A stretch of 5,775 nt of DNA, taken from contig JAGCEE010000229.1 in NCBI GenBank assembly GCA_017650795.1, positions 1 to 5,775 of the forward strand. Reading direction: 5' to 3'. The notes below the pieces were generated by a model that saw only the letters and a list, made by a program, of their open reading frames with translations, did no database searches and was not told the DNA's origin. Of the stretch, positions 1 through 4,697 are shown piece after piece. A program made the translations under genes and the position numbers. Position 1 is the first letter of the stretch; the number at the start of each line of letters is the position of its first letter. Source of the DNA: Clostridia bacterium (GTDB lineage: Bacteria > Bacillota > Clostridia > Christensenellales > UBA1242).

Positions 1-166
1 CAAGTCTAAGTTTATCTACTTTGATTTGAACTATGCAGATGATAGATTGGTTCGTAAGGCATTAAGAAACAAACATTGTAGCTGGTCCGTTGATGGTTTG
101 GAAATGTTAAAAAATCAAGCAAATTTTTCTTTGAATTGGTGGAAAGAAAATGAAGAATACAAGTAA
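1..166 (+). CDS. C-terminal end of an unrecognised protein (5' truncated by window)
   Basis: An open frame enters from the left edge (codons starting at base 2) and ends at TAA 164-166, leaving the last 54 residues of a protein whose start lies outside the window. The visible part is mixed helix/strand in character: an N-proximal strand (KFIYFDLNY), a basic helix (RLVRKALRNK) and a Trp-rich tail (SLNWWKENEEYK). I recognise no family. Codon use (AAA/AAG, GAT, TTG, TTT) matches the genes downstream. Its last 17 bases overlap the start of the next gene, and its GGAAAG stretch at 141-146 doubles as that gene's ribosome binding site. This suggests co-transcription and translational coupling. That it is coding is fairly sure; its function is unknown. 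Confidence 0.75.
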   Translation, partial: KSKFIYFDLNYADDRLVRKALRNKHCSWSVDGLEMLKNQANFSLNWWKENEEYK

Positions 167-554
167 AGATAGATATGAACATAAGCTACAGCAATTCTTA
201 AAGGATGTTAATGTTGGTCAAGAACACGGCATTTGGAGTTTTGATGATTGGCTAAAGCGAAAAGATGAAATGATGAAGAAATATGGATTCACCGATGAAG
301 ATTTTTACAAGGCTTGTAGATTAACTCGTTCGGGAACTGACAATCCATATAAGAAGTTTGACAACAAAGTTGCTAGACTAAAGAAAAAGAAAGAGCTTCA
401 CAACAAACTAAATAGTGGTAAGCAAGACCACTACGATGAAGTCGGTGAACAAGAAATAAAAGATGAAGATGATTTTCTTGGTGATATTACTGATGGATTT
501 TATGTATCCGATTGGATTGATTATGACTATGAACAAGACCATAAAAAGGAGTAA
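150..554 (+). CDS. Hypothetical protein, 134 aa, charged with acidic tail
   Basis: The ATG at 150 lies 3 bases after a GGAAAGAAA purine stretch and overlaps the previous gene by 17 bases. The 134-residue product is soluble and strongly charged. Residues 1-60 look helical with a WSFDDWLKRKDEMMKKYGF segment. Residues 67-90 form a lysine-rich stretch including KKKK. The last 45 residues are highly acidic and aromatic (DEDDFLGD, DWIDYDYEQD), a polarity switch from basic middle to acidic tail. I see no catalytic motif, Cys cluster or membrane segment and do not recognise the family. A nucleic-acid-binding or decoy/adaptor role would fit such charge but is not supported by any motif. The stop is 3 bases before the next gene's ATG. 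Confidence 0.88.
   Translation: MKNTSKDRYEHKLQQFLKDVNVGQEHGIWSFDDWLKRKDEMMKKYGFTDEDFYKACRLTRSGTDNPYKKFDNKVARLKKKKELHNKLNSGKQDHYDEVGEQEIKDEDDFLGDITDGFYVSDWIDYDYEQDHKKE
547..551 (+). promoter_or_regulatory. Ribosome binding site AGGAG
   Basis: AGGAG sits 6 bases upstream of the ATG at 558 and overlaps the last codons of the preceding gene. It is the closest match to the SD consensus in the window. It supports the start of the small membrane protein and an SD-using host. Confidence 0.8.
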
Positions 555-557
555 ACT

Positions 558-740
558 ATGGAAACACTAATTGGACTAGCTATCTTCGGCGTAATCTTTG
601 TAATCTACAAGATTGGTCAGGCAAGAAAGAACAAGAAAACTAAAGAAAGAATGTTGAAGACAATTAGAGATATGGAAGCTAAGGGTTTCAAGGATGAAGC
701 TGGAATCCTTCGCAAAGCCTTCCATTGGGAAAATGATTAA
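558..740 (+). CDS. Small single-span membrane protein, 60 aa
   Basis: The start is fixed by an AGGAG site 6 bases upstream. Residues 2-20 (ETLIGLAIFGVIFVIYKIG) form one hydrophobic transmembrane segment directly at the N terminus, followed by a strongly basic stretch (RKNKKTKER) and an amphipathic helix to the end (FKDEAGILRKAFHWEND). By the positive-inside rule the basic part should face the cytoplasm, giving an N-out/C-in anchor with a short cytoplasmic helix. There is no lipobox or signal-peptidase site. Small proteins of this layout are common in phage genomes (holin-like, spanin-like or host-membrane modulators), but nothing here distinguishes among them. The stop TAA shares its last A with the next ATG (TAATG), indicating coupled translation. 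Confidence 0.88.
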   Translation: METLIGLAIFGVIFVIYKIGQARKNKKTKERMLKTIRDMEAKGFKDEAGILRKAFHWEND

Positions 741-1198
741 TGAATCAAGAACAAATTACAGACGGTATAACAATAACATTTGATGGTAGGGATTCTGTCC
801 ACATTGATATGTGGGCTATACAAATGCTTAACTTTGATGTTATTGGCGAAAGCTACATATTTGATTCGCACCGTCATACTTTGTTAAAGAAAAAGAAGTT
901 ATCATACATTTGTATGAAGTTTGACTTGTCAAAGCCATTAAACTTTAGCCACAAGCCTAGATTTGTTGCAGATGATAAAACTATTGCACAAGATGGTTTA
1001 GATTGTATTGAATCTTTGATTGGGTCAGACGATATAGTAGATGTTTGTATAAATGGTGTTTACTATCTTGTTCCGCAAGATTTGGATGAACATAAAGATG
1101 CTTTAGGAATACCATTCTATACAAACAAAGCACAAACGAATAAACTTAATGAAGAAAGACATACTTTAACAATTAATATTGGAAAAGAAAATGAGTAA
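740..1198 (+). CDS. Hypothetical protein, 152 aa
   Basis: The ATG at 740 overlaps the previous TAA by one base (TAATG), and a GGGA at 727-730 could act as a distant SD. The 152-residue product is soluble and looks rich in beta strands at the N terminus (GITITFDGRDSVHIDMW), with a basic KKKKLSY loop near residue 52 and an acidic, helical middle (DGLDCIESLIGSDDIVD). A strand NGVYYLV follows, then a polar tail. I recognise no family or catalytic motif. Its 3' end overlaps the kinase-like gene by 8 bases and supplies that gene's purine-rich leader, so the two are very likely co-translated. The 'DSRHxH'-type His/Asp content around residues 42-46 (DSHRH) is not enough to call metal binding. Confidence 0.88.
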   Translation: MNQEQITDGITITFDGRDSVHIDMWAIQMLNFDVIGESYIFDSHRHTLLKKKKLSYICMKFDLSKPLNFSHKPRFVADDKTIAQDGLDCIESLIGSDDIVDVCINGVYYLVPQDLDEHKDALGIPFYTNKAQTNKLNEERHTLTINIGKENE

Positions 1199-1892
1199 GA
1201 ATACATTGTTAGTTAATTTGTATGCAGGTCCAGGTGCCGGTAAATCAACCGGTGCAGCTTATATTTTCGCTAAATTAAAAATGGCTGGCATTGATTGTGA
1301 ATATGTTTCTGAGTATGCTAAAGATAGGGTTTGGCAGGAAGACCAATTCCCACTACAACATTGTCAATTATATGTAACAGGAAAGCAAGCATTGAAGATA
1401 CAAAGGGTATTGGGTAAGGTAGATGTAGCCATTACCGATAGCCCTATTATGATGGGTTCAATGTACACCGACGAAAAACCTTTCAAAGATGTTTGTATCT
1501 ATGAAGGTAATAAGTACAAGAATACATACAACATTTTCGTAAAAAGAAAAAAGAAGTATAACGAAAATGGTAGAAACCAGACTGAAGAAGAAGCCAAAGA
1601 AATTGACAAAAAAATCATTCAAATGTTGAATGACAACAATGTTGAGTTCACTTATGCAGATGGTTCCGAAGAAGGTTACAATGCCATTGTAAATGAAATT
1701 CTTACAAAGCTACACAAGCCAAAAGAATATATTTACTTGGTAATGGAATATGGTGTAACCAAAGGTGATTTCATTGGTGCTAAAGTTTGTTATGATGAAA
1801 AAGAAGCTAATATTTTAGCTGATAACTTGATGAGAGAATCACCGGGTAACCGTGCCTATATTGTTCCAGTTGATAAGAAAACACAAGTATGA
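1191..1892 (+). CDS. P-loop nucleotide/nucleoside kinase-like ATPase with extra C-terminal domain, 233 aa
   Basis: A Walker A motif, GPGAGKST, is at residues 13-20 after a hydrophobic strand (LLVNLYA). A second strand ending VDVAITDSP (77-85) is the Walker B-like position. A lid-type segment, residues 114-139, has R119, Y123, GR 127-128, QT 130-131 and EEA..ID spaced as I recall from phage AAA/NadR-like P-loop kinases. Residues 1-175 therefore look like a complete kinase domain of normal length. Such enzymes phosphorylate small substrates (nucleosides, nucleotides, nicotinamide riboside) in the cytoplasm; the substrate here is unknown. Residues 180-233 form an additional alpha/beta segment (strand YIYLVMEYG, helix DEKEANILADNLM, strand RAYIVPV) not needed for the kinase fold. 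A TTG at 1179 would add four residues, but the ATG at 1191 with GGAAAAG upstream is preferred. Its stop overlaps the next start as ATGA. Confidence 0.9.
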   Translation: MSKNTLLVNLYAGPGAGKSTGAAYIFAKLKMAGIDCEYVSEYAKDRVWQEDQFPLQHCQLYVTGKQALKIQRVLGKVDVAITDSPIMMGSMYTDEKPFKDVCIYEGNKYKNTYNIFVKRKKKYNENGRNQTEEEAKEIDKKIIQMLNDNNVEFTYADGSEEGYNAIVNEILTKLHKPKEYIYLVMEYGVTKGDFIGAKVCYDEKEANILADNLMRESPGNRAYIVPVDKKTQV

Positions 1893-2191
1893 AGTATAAC
1901 AAGAAACTTATAGATGATTACCAAGCACTTTGTAAAGCAAAGTTCCCTGATTGTAAGTTTAGTATAGATAGCTACAATGATTATGATGCTATGATTTATT
2001 CTTACATTGTTAGGCTTGGTAAACATATTAACATTTATTTACACACTGATGATGTTGGTGGTGAACGGACAAATGAATACATTGTAACTATAAATGATTT
2101 TTGCGGTGTTGCCGTTCACTTTGCTAACTTGAATGAATTGGATAAGGGCTTGGATTTAATGAAAATTTCACTCAACAACACAAAGGAATAA
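1889..2191 (+). CDS. Hypothetical protein, 100 aa
   Basis: The start is an ATGA overlap with the kinase-like gene, with no clear SD of its own, so translation probably depends on termination-reinitiation from the upstream gene. The product is soluble. An N-terminal helix (KLIDDYQALCKAKFPD) is followed by alternating strands: SIDSYNDYDAMIYSYIVRLG, INIYLHTD and EYIVTINDF. A C-terminal helix (LNELDKGLDLMKISL) closes a plausible small alpha/beta fold. Two Cys near the N terminus (C15, C22) and one near residue 72 do not make a recognisable zinc site. I do not recognise the family. Its position directly after the kinase could mean a functional partner, but this is only neighbourhood inference. Confidence 0.87.
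   Translation: MKYNKKLIDDYQALCKAKFPDCKFSIDSYNDYDAMIYSYIVRLGKHINIYLHTDDVGGERTNEYIVTINDFCGVAVHFANLNELDKGLDLMKISLNNTKE
2182..2187 (+). promoter_or_regulatory. Ribosome binding site AAAGGA
   Basis: AAAGGA lies 6 bases before the ATG at 2194, inside the last codons of the preceding gene. The spacing is ideal and fixes the start of the 168-aa protein. Confidence 0.75.
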
Positions 2192-2193
2192 TT

Positions 2194-2700
2194 ATGAATG
2201 ATGATTTAAAAGAAATAGAAGATAAGATTGACAAGATGCTTGATGAAGATACTCTTCGCAGTATTCGTAACTATTCTGACAATAGATTACAAGCCGTCAA
2301 GAATCAAAAAGAAATGGCTCAAAAGGCTAACTTGGAAAGCAAGTATCTTGACAAATATATACTTATTATGGGTAGTAAGAACATCACTATGATTGGTCAT
2401 AGTGACCCTGACCCAAATGACCTTACGATTGCTCACATTCTAAGTATAAAGTTTCAAGGTAGGGGTTTCTTCCGCGGTCATGCAAAAGTTTGTAAGATTC
2501 ATTTCAATAATGAATTTAAATCTATTGCCCACTTGACTGCCAATGCTAGTGCTTCTTGTGAATTGGAAATGTTTGATGATGAACAATTTGACTTTCACGA
2601 ATCTGACAGACTTGAAATTATTTCCAAAGAAAAGGCATTGGCACTAATCAAGGAATCCAAAGAAAGTATAGTTAGATTAATGGAGAATGTAGATTTATGA
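2194..2700 (+). CDS. Hypothetical protein with N-terminal helix and beta-rich core, 168 aa
   Basis: The start is set by AAAGGA six bases upstream, two bases after the previous stop. Residues 1-50 are charged and predicted helical, possibly a short coiled coil (NDDLKEIEDKIDKMLDED, then RLQAVKNQKEMAQKANLESK). Residues 52-140 look like a small beta-rich domain: KYILIMGSKNITMIGHSD, LTIAHILSIKFQGRGFF, HAKVCKIHF and ASCELEMFDD. A final helix (ISKEKALALIKESKESIVRLM) follows. This plan (helical leader, KYI.I strand domain, ISKEEAL-type tail) is familiar from many uncharacterised phage proteins, but I cannot assign a function. There are no catalytic or metal motifs. It ends in an ATGA overlap with the next gene. 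Confidence 0.88.
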   Translation: MNDDLKEIEDKIDKMLDEDTLRSIRNYSDNRLQAVKNQKEMAQKANLESKYLDKYILIMGSKNITMIGHSDPDPNDLTIAHILSIKFQGRGFFRGHAKVCKIHFNNEFKSIAHLTANASASCELEMFDDEQFDFHESDRLEIISKEKALALIKESKESIVRLMENVDL

Positions 2701-2894
2701 CAGTAATTATTGGAAATGCTACCATAGAATGTACACCCGAAGAATTTAAACGATTGGTAGAACTTGGTGTAATTAAGAACAATGAAAACGAATACAAGGA
2801 TTGGATAAATAACTTTGGTGTGGTTACAGCCTATGGTGTTCAAACACCAGACAATAAAGATTTTCCACCTTATCTTGATTTACCAAAGAAATGA
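2697..2894 (+). CDS. Small hypothetical protein, 65 aa
   Basis: The start is an ATGA overlap with the preceding gene; a GGAG at 2682-2685, 11 bases upstream, may assist. The N terminus is a compact strand-turn-helix (VIIGNATIECTPEEFKRLVELG), and TPEEF...L is a classic helix-cap pattern. The rest is loop-rich (NNENEYKDWINNFG) and ends with a Pro-rich tail (DFPPYLDLPKK). No membrane segment or catalytic motif is visible, and the family is not recognised. It is too short for most enzymes, so a small regulator or accessory subunit is a reasonable but unproven idea. Its stop overlaps the ATG of the next, disrupted, gene. Confidence 0.83.
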   Translation: MTVIIGNATIECTPEEFKRLVELGVIKNNENEYKDWINNFGVVTAYGVQTPDNKDFPPYLDLPKK

Positions 2895-3004
2895 TTATTA
2901 CATTAAATAGCTTTAACGATTTAGGAAATTATTCTTTTGGTACAAACTTGAAAAAGTTTGATACTGAAAAGGATTGTATCAAAGTACGGATTAGAATGGA
3001 TTAA
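2891..3004 (+). pseudogene. 5' part of a frame-disrupted gene (37 codons, then stop)
   Basis: The ATG at 2891 overlaps the previous TGA as ATGA, the same coupling used at 1889, 2697, 4160 and 4694, so it is the expected start of the next gene. Codon use looks authentic (e.g. FDTEKDCIK), yet the frame hits TAA at 3002-3004 after 37 residues. The long frame that follows (to 3356) is in the +1 frame and opens only after a TGA at 2949-2951. If one base is skipped near 2984, the two parts join into one protein of about 154 aa (...DTEKDCIK-YGLEWIKVN...). I read this as one gene broken by an extra base, a sequencing or assembly error, or a +1 recoding event. A genuine 37-aa protein remains possible. 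Confidence 0.6.
2943..2960 (+). other. 7-bp hairpin with GAAA (GNRA) tetraloop
   Basis: CAAACTT at 2943-2949 pairs perfectly with AAGTTTG at 2954-2960 around a GAAA loop. It lies at the left border of the window in which the reading frame must change (2952-3001) and contains the only upstream start candidate (TTG 2958). The stem has only two G-C pairs, so it is weak; a role in recoding or initiation is speculation. Confidence 0.35.
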
Positions 3005-3356
3005 AGTTAATTCAGTTGAAGATTTGTTCCCTCTACTTTGGGCATTACCTAATGCTTTTTCAAAATCACCAGATGGTTGTATAATTGCTTTCTTTCGTAA
3101 ACCAAAGAATCACTGGCATACAGGTTTTGATGATTGTGTAAAGTCAAGTCAGAAAGCTGTTGAATACTTAAAGAAAAGAATTGATAAAGAATGGGACTCC
3201 AAAGTTAAGGCTAAATATCTAAAAAACTTGAAATGTGAAGAAGATTATCTTAACAACATAACAGAAATGCTTGCTAAGAATGACCATTTGTGTGAAGAAA
3301 TTAAAGAAAAATTAATACAAGAAAATGCGAAGAATAATTATACCAGCGAACACTGA
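2958..3356 (+). CDS. Hypothetical protein, main body of the frame-disrupted gene (up to 132 aa in this frame)
   Basis: This frame is open from 2952 to TGA 3354-3356 but lacks a credible start. The first candidate is TTG 2958 without an SD, and the first ATG in frame is deep inside, near 3267. Authentic coding probably begins around 2985 (YGLEWIKVNSVEDLF), continuing the frame that starts at ATG 2891. The protein is soluble. A short hydrophobic segment (LFPLLWALPNAFS) comes first, then IIAFFRKPKNHWHTGFDD. The long remainder is helical and charged (SSQKAVEYLKKRIDKEWD through LCEEIKEKLIQENAK), possibly coiled coil. HWHTGFDD contains His and Asp residues, but I do not recognise a metal site. Family unknown. 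The 3' end overlaps the next gene by 32 bases, the longest overlap in the window. Confidence 0.7.
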   Translation: MILKRIVSKYGLEWIKVNSVEDLFPLLWALPNAFSKSPDGCIIAFFRKPKNHWHTGFDDCVKSSQKAVEYLKKRIDKEWDSKVKAKYLKNLKCEEDYLNNITEMLAKNDHLCEEIKEKLIQENAKNNYTSEH

Positions 3357-3771
3357 AGACCTTAAAGGTGTAGATGGTTTAGCCAAAATGGTTAAACTTA
3401 AAGTAGAACGTGATAAGATGTTTTGTAAACTTAGGGAACTTGTAAAGGAACAAAAATCTTTTGAAGAAGAATCCTTACAATATACTTACAAGGGTGAAGA
3501 TAAAGAAGATATTTGGGCTTGTATGGAGTTTTTCTATGCTAACCTTTGGACTAAGGAATTTCGTGAATTTATCTGGTCAGACAATAAAGATGATTGGGAA
3601 AATTATAATATTCAACTTAAACTTAAAGACAATTATTCCCTAGTTACGATTGTTTACGGTATTGGTGCTTTTTGTGTAATAGCACCTACAACTTATGATT
3701 CAACAAAACCCGTACTTGATTTGGAAAAGATTGTAGTAAAAACCACAAGTGAAATAATCTATAACGATTAA
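3325..3771 (+). CDS. Hypothetical protein, 148 aa, last gene before the terminator
   Basis: The ATG at 3325 overlaps the preceding gene by 32 bases and has only a weak purine leader (AAGAAA). The ATG at 3388 is an alternative that would remove 21 residues and the overlap. The product is soluble. A helical N-terminal half (LAKMVKLKVERDKMFCKLRELVKEQKSFEEE) is followed by an aromatic, acidic segment (DIWACMEFFYANLWTKEFREFIW, then DNKDDWENY). A beta-like C terminus comes last (IQLKLKDNYSLVTIVYGIGAFCVIAPTTYD). The hydrophobic run near residues 107-121 is short and flanked by strand-like sequence, so I do not call it membrane-spanning. Family unknown. It ends 34 bases before the terminator stem, marking the end of the left transcription unit. 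Confidence 0.85.
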   Translation: MRRIIIPANTEDLKGVDGLAKMVKLKVERDKMFCKLRELVKEQKSFEEESLQYTYKGEDKEDIWACMEFFYANLWTKEFREFIWSDNKDDWENYNIQLKLKDNYSLVTIVYGIGAFCVIAPTTYDSTKPVLDLEKIVVKTTSEIIYND

Positions 3772-3805
3772 GTAAACAAAAATTTACATTTATTCCTAAA
3801 CATAG

Positions 3806-3831
3806 ACCATTGACAAAGTCAGTGGTTTTTT
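3806..3831 (+). terminator. Rho-independent terminator
   Basis: ACCATTGAC (3806-3814) pairs with GTCAGTGGT (3818-3826) through nine pairs, one a T-G wobble, around an AAA loop, and a run of six T (3826-3831) follows. This sits in the only sizeable gap of the window, directly after a gene cluster. On the minus strand no comparable T-run follows the stem, so it is directional. Confidence 0.75.
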
Positions 3832-3838
3832 GTATTTT
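3810..3838 (+). promoter_or_regulatory. Sigma-70-type promoter overlapping the terminator
   Basis: TTGACA at 3810-3815 matches the -35 consensus at all six positions. After exactly 17 bases comes TATTTT at 3833-3838, matching TATAAT at four positions including the critical TA...T. Transcription would start near 3845, leaving a leader of about 16 bases with the GAGGT ribosome binding site before ATG 3861. The -35 box lies inside the terminator stem and loop. This would restart transcription of the membrane-protein block just where the upstream unit ends. Confidence 0.6.
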
Positions 3839-3849
3839 TAGGAAAAAGC

Positions 3850-3854
3850 GAGGT
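3850..3854 (+). promoter_or_regulatory. Ribosome binding site GAGGT deciding the start at 3861
   Basis: GAGGT lies 6 bases before ATG 3861. It argues against the in-frame TTG at 3810, which would translate through the terminator and add 17 non-native residues. Confidence 0.75.
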
Positions 3855-3860
3855 AAAACT

Positions 3861-4163
3861 ATGGGAATTATTAAAGAAGCCGCAAAGGATGCTTTCAAGA
3901 AAACTTTTGGTACAATTCATATTTCTTCCAAATTGGTTAAAAATGGGATTGCTCGTCTAGCCTATGTAGCAGCTTGGTTGCTTACTTTTGCTGTAGTAAT
4001 GGTTACATTTGTAGTTCCTTGTATTATCATTGGAAAGTATAACTGTTCTATTACATCAATTTGTGTTTCTTTAATTATTGGTTTAGTAGGGGTCATTATT
4101 TCCTTTTACTTATTCTCGTTTAGTGATAACTTTGAAATGAACATAACCAAGAGATTGAAATGA
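3861..4163 (+). CDS. Small two-span membrane protein, 100 aa
   Basis: It starts at ATG 3861 behind GAGGT and is the first gene after the predicted promoter. Residues 1-30 form a basic, amphipathic helix (KEAAKDAFKKTF). Residues 33-58 are a strongly hydrophobic segment (LAYVAAWLLTFAVVMVTFVV...), and residues 63-87 a second one (SITSICVSLIIGLVGVIIS...). They are joined by a very short turn (KYNC), so this is a transmembrane hairpin. A basic tail (KRLK) ends the protein. Both termini are expected on the cytoplasmic side. The layout fits small phage inner-membrane proteins such as holins or superinfection-exclusion factors, but no family signature is visible. It overlaps the next membrane-protein gene as ATGA, so the pair is probably made together and may interact. 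Confidence 0.9.
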   Translation: MGIIKEAAKDAFKKTFGTIHISSKLVKNGIARLAYVAAWLLTFAVVMVTFVVPCIIIGKYNCSITSICVSLIIGLVGVIISFYLFSFSDNFEMNITKRLK

Positions 4164-4387
4164 AAAGTCAGTATCAAATTTGGGATGAAAGAACAAACAA
4201 GTTTTGGATAGCTAACATTATCTTAGCTGTCATTATGTTGATTGCTTTTATATTTGATATGTACCTTTGGATTAAGTTAGTAACTTTCTTCATCTATGCT
4301 ATTTGTTCTGCTGGGGCTTTGTATTGCGATTCCCAAAGAATTGAAGCTAAGATTAAAGAAAAGTATAAGGGTGATGATGATGCTTAA
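4160..4387 (+). CDS. Small two-span membrane protein, 75 aa
   Basis: The start is the ATGA overlap with the preceding membrane-protein gene. Residues 1-14 are polar (QYQIWDERTNK). Residues 15-34 form a first hydrophobic segment (FWIANIILAVIMLIAFIFDM), and residues 36-55 a second (LWIKLVTFFIYAICSAGALY). A cytoplasmic-looking charged tail follows (CDSQRIEAKIKEKYKGDDDA). The two segments are nearly contiguous, again a membrane hairpin, so this and the upstream gene look like a matched pair of similar topology but without obvious sequence similarity. Function is unknown; a two-component membrane complex or holin/antiholin-like pair is one option. No endolysin is visible next to it, which weakens a lysis-cassette reading. 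Confidence 0.88.
   Translation: MKSQYQIWDERTNKFWIANIILAVIMLIAFIFDMYLWIKLVTFFIYAICSAGALYCDSQRIEAKIKEKYKGDDDA
4367..4371 (+). promoter_or_regulatory. Ribosome binding site AAGGG before three tandem ATG codons
   Basis: AAGGG lies 2, 5 and 8 bases before three consecutive in-frame ATGs at 4374, 4377 and 4380. Spacing favours 4377 or 4380. It also rejects the far upstream in-frame start at 4296, which lies inside the membrane-protein gene. Confidence 0.65.
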
Positions 4388-4697
4388 TAGTGATATTGAA
4401 CTTTGGTCTAAGAAACAACGAGATTTGCTTAAAGAGGCTCGTTGCTGTGGTGGCACTAGCTATTTTGTTCGTGTCAATGGAATGAAGTATTACTTTATGT
4501 GGAAGAATGACAAGGGAGAGTTTCAGCTTGAATTTTATTTAAAGCCTTATGTATGGGGTGATACGGTAAGTGTTAGTCTCGGTATGCCAAATTCATATCG
4601 TGGTAGATACGATGATGTGTTTAGGTATGAAAGACTACTTTCTGATTGTTATAAAAAGTTTTTGAACGAAATTAAAAAGTGTTTTGAAAGAGTATGA
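4377..4697 (+). CDS. Hypothetical protein, 106 aa
   Basis: Three tandem ATG codons (4374, 4377, 4380) compete; 4377 is chosen from its spacing to AAGGG, and the true start may be 4380. The gene overlaps the preceding one by 11 bases. The soluble product begins with an amphipathic helix (DIELWSKKQRDLLKEA) and a vicinal Cys pair (C23-C24). A beta-rich middle follows (SYFVRVNGMKYYFMWKND, GEFQLEFYLKPY, TVSVSLGMP) and a C-terminal helix ends it (ERLLSDCYKKFLNEIKKCFE). This is a helix-sheet-helix small domain. I do not recognise the family, and no active-site motif is evident. It is coupled by ATGA to the next gene. Confidence 0.85.
   Translation: MMLNSDIELWSKKQRDLLKEARCCGGTSYFVRVNGMKYYFMWKNDKGEFQLEFYLKPYVWGDTVSVSLGMPNSYRGRYDDVFRYERLLSDCYKKFLNEIKKCFERV

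Larger units (their letters stand above)
3793..3844. repeat. 8-bp inverted repeat flanking the terminator/promoter
   Basis: TTCCTAAA at 3793-3800 is the exact reverse complement of TTTAGGAA at 3837-3844. The arms enclose the terminator hairpin and the -35 box, and the right arm overlaps the end of the -10 box and the predicted start site. It could extend the RNA hairpin or be a two-half-site operator; chance in AT-rich DNA is also possible. Confidence 0.4.

Noticed and set aside
920..933. Palindrome TTTGAC-TT-GTCAAA within the 152-aa gene
   Set aside because: Perfect but short, with a 2-base centre, inside coding sequence (FDLSK codons) and not seen repeated elsewhere; likely chance.
2595..2843. 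Minus-strand open frame of about 82 codons
   Set aside because: It lies fully antisense to two well-supported + genes, has no SD and a Phe/Ile/Ser/Asn-rich composition typical of the reverse strand of AT-rich coding DNA.
3461..3643. Second + frame inside the 148-aa gene
   Set aside because: Contained within a supported gene in another frame, with lysine/isoleucine-rich low-complexity content and no start signal.
3772..3787. Weak hairpin GTAAA-CAAAAA-TTTAC after the stop at 3771
   Set aside because: Five A/T-dominated pairs with no T-run after it; too weak to call a terminator next to the much better one at 3806.
3810..3860. N-terminal extension of the 100-aa membrane protein from a TTG at 3810
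   Set aside because: It would be encoded by the terminator stem and T-run, lacks an SD, and a good GAGGT-ATG start exists at 3861.
3686..3898. Minus-strand open frame across the terminator region
   Set aside because: It would read through the terminator hairpin and the start of the membrane-protein gene; no promoter or SD on that strand.
4296..4376. Upstream start giving a longer, hydrophobic N terminus to the 106-aa protein
   Set aside because: The region is the out-of-frame reading of the second transmembrane segment of the 75-aa protein; AAGGG plus tandem ATGs at 4374-4380 are better.
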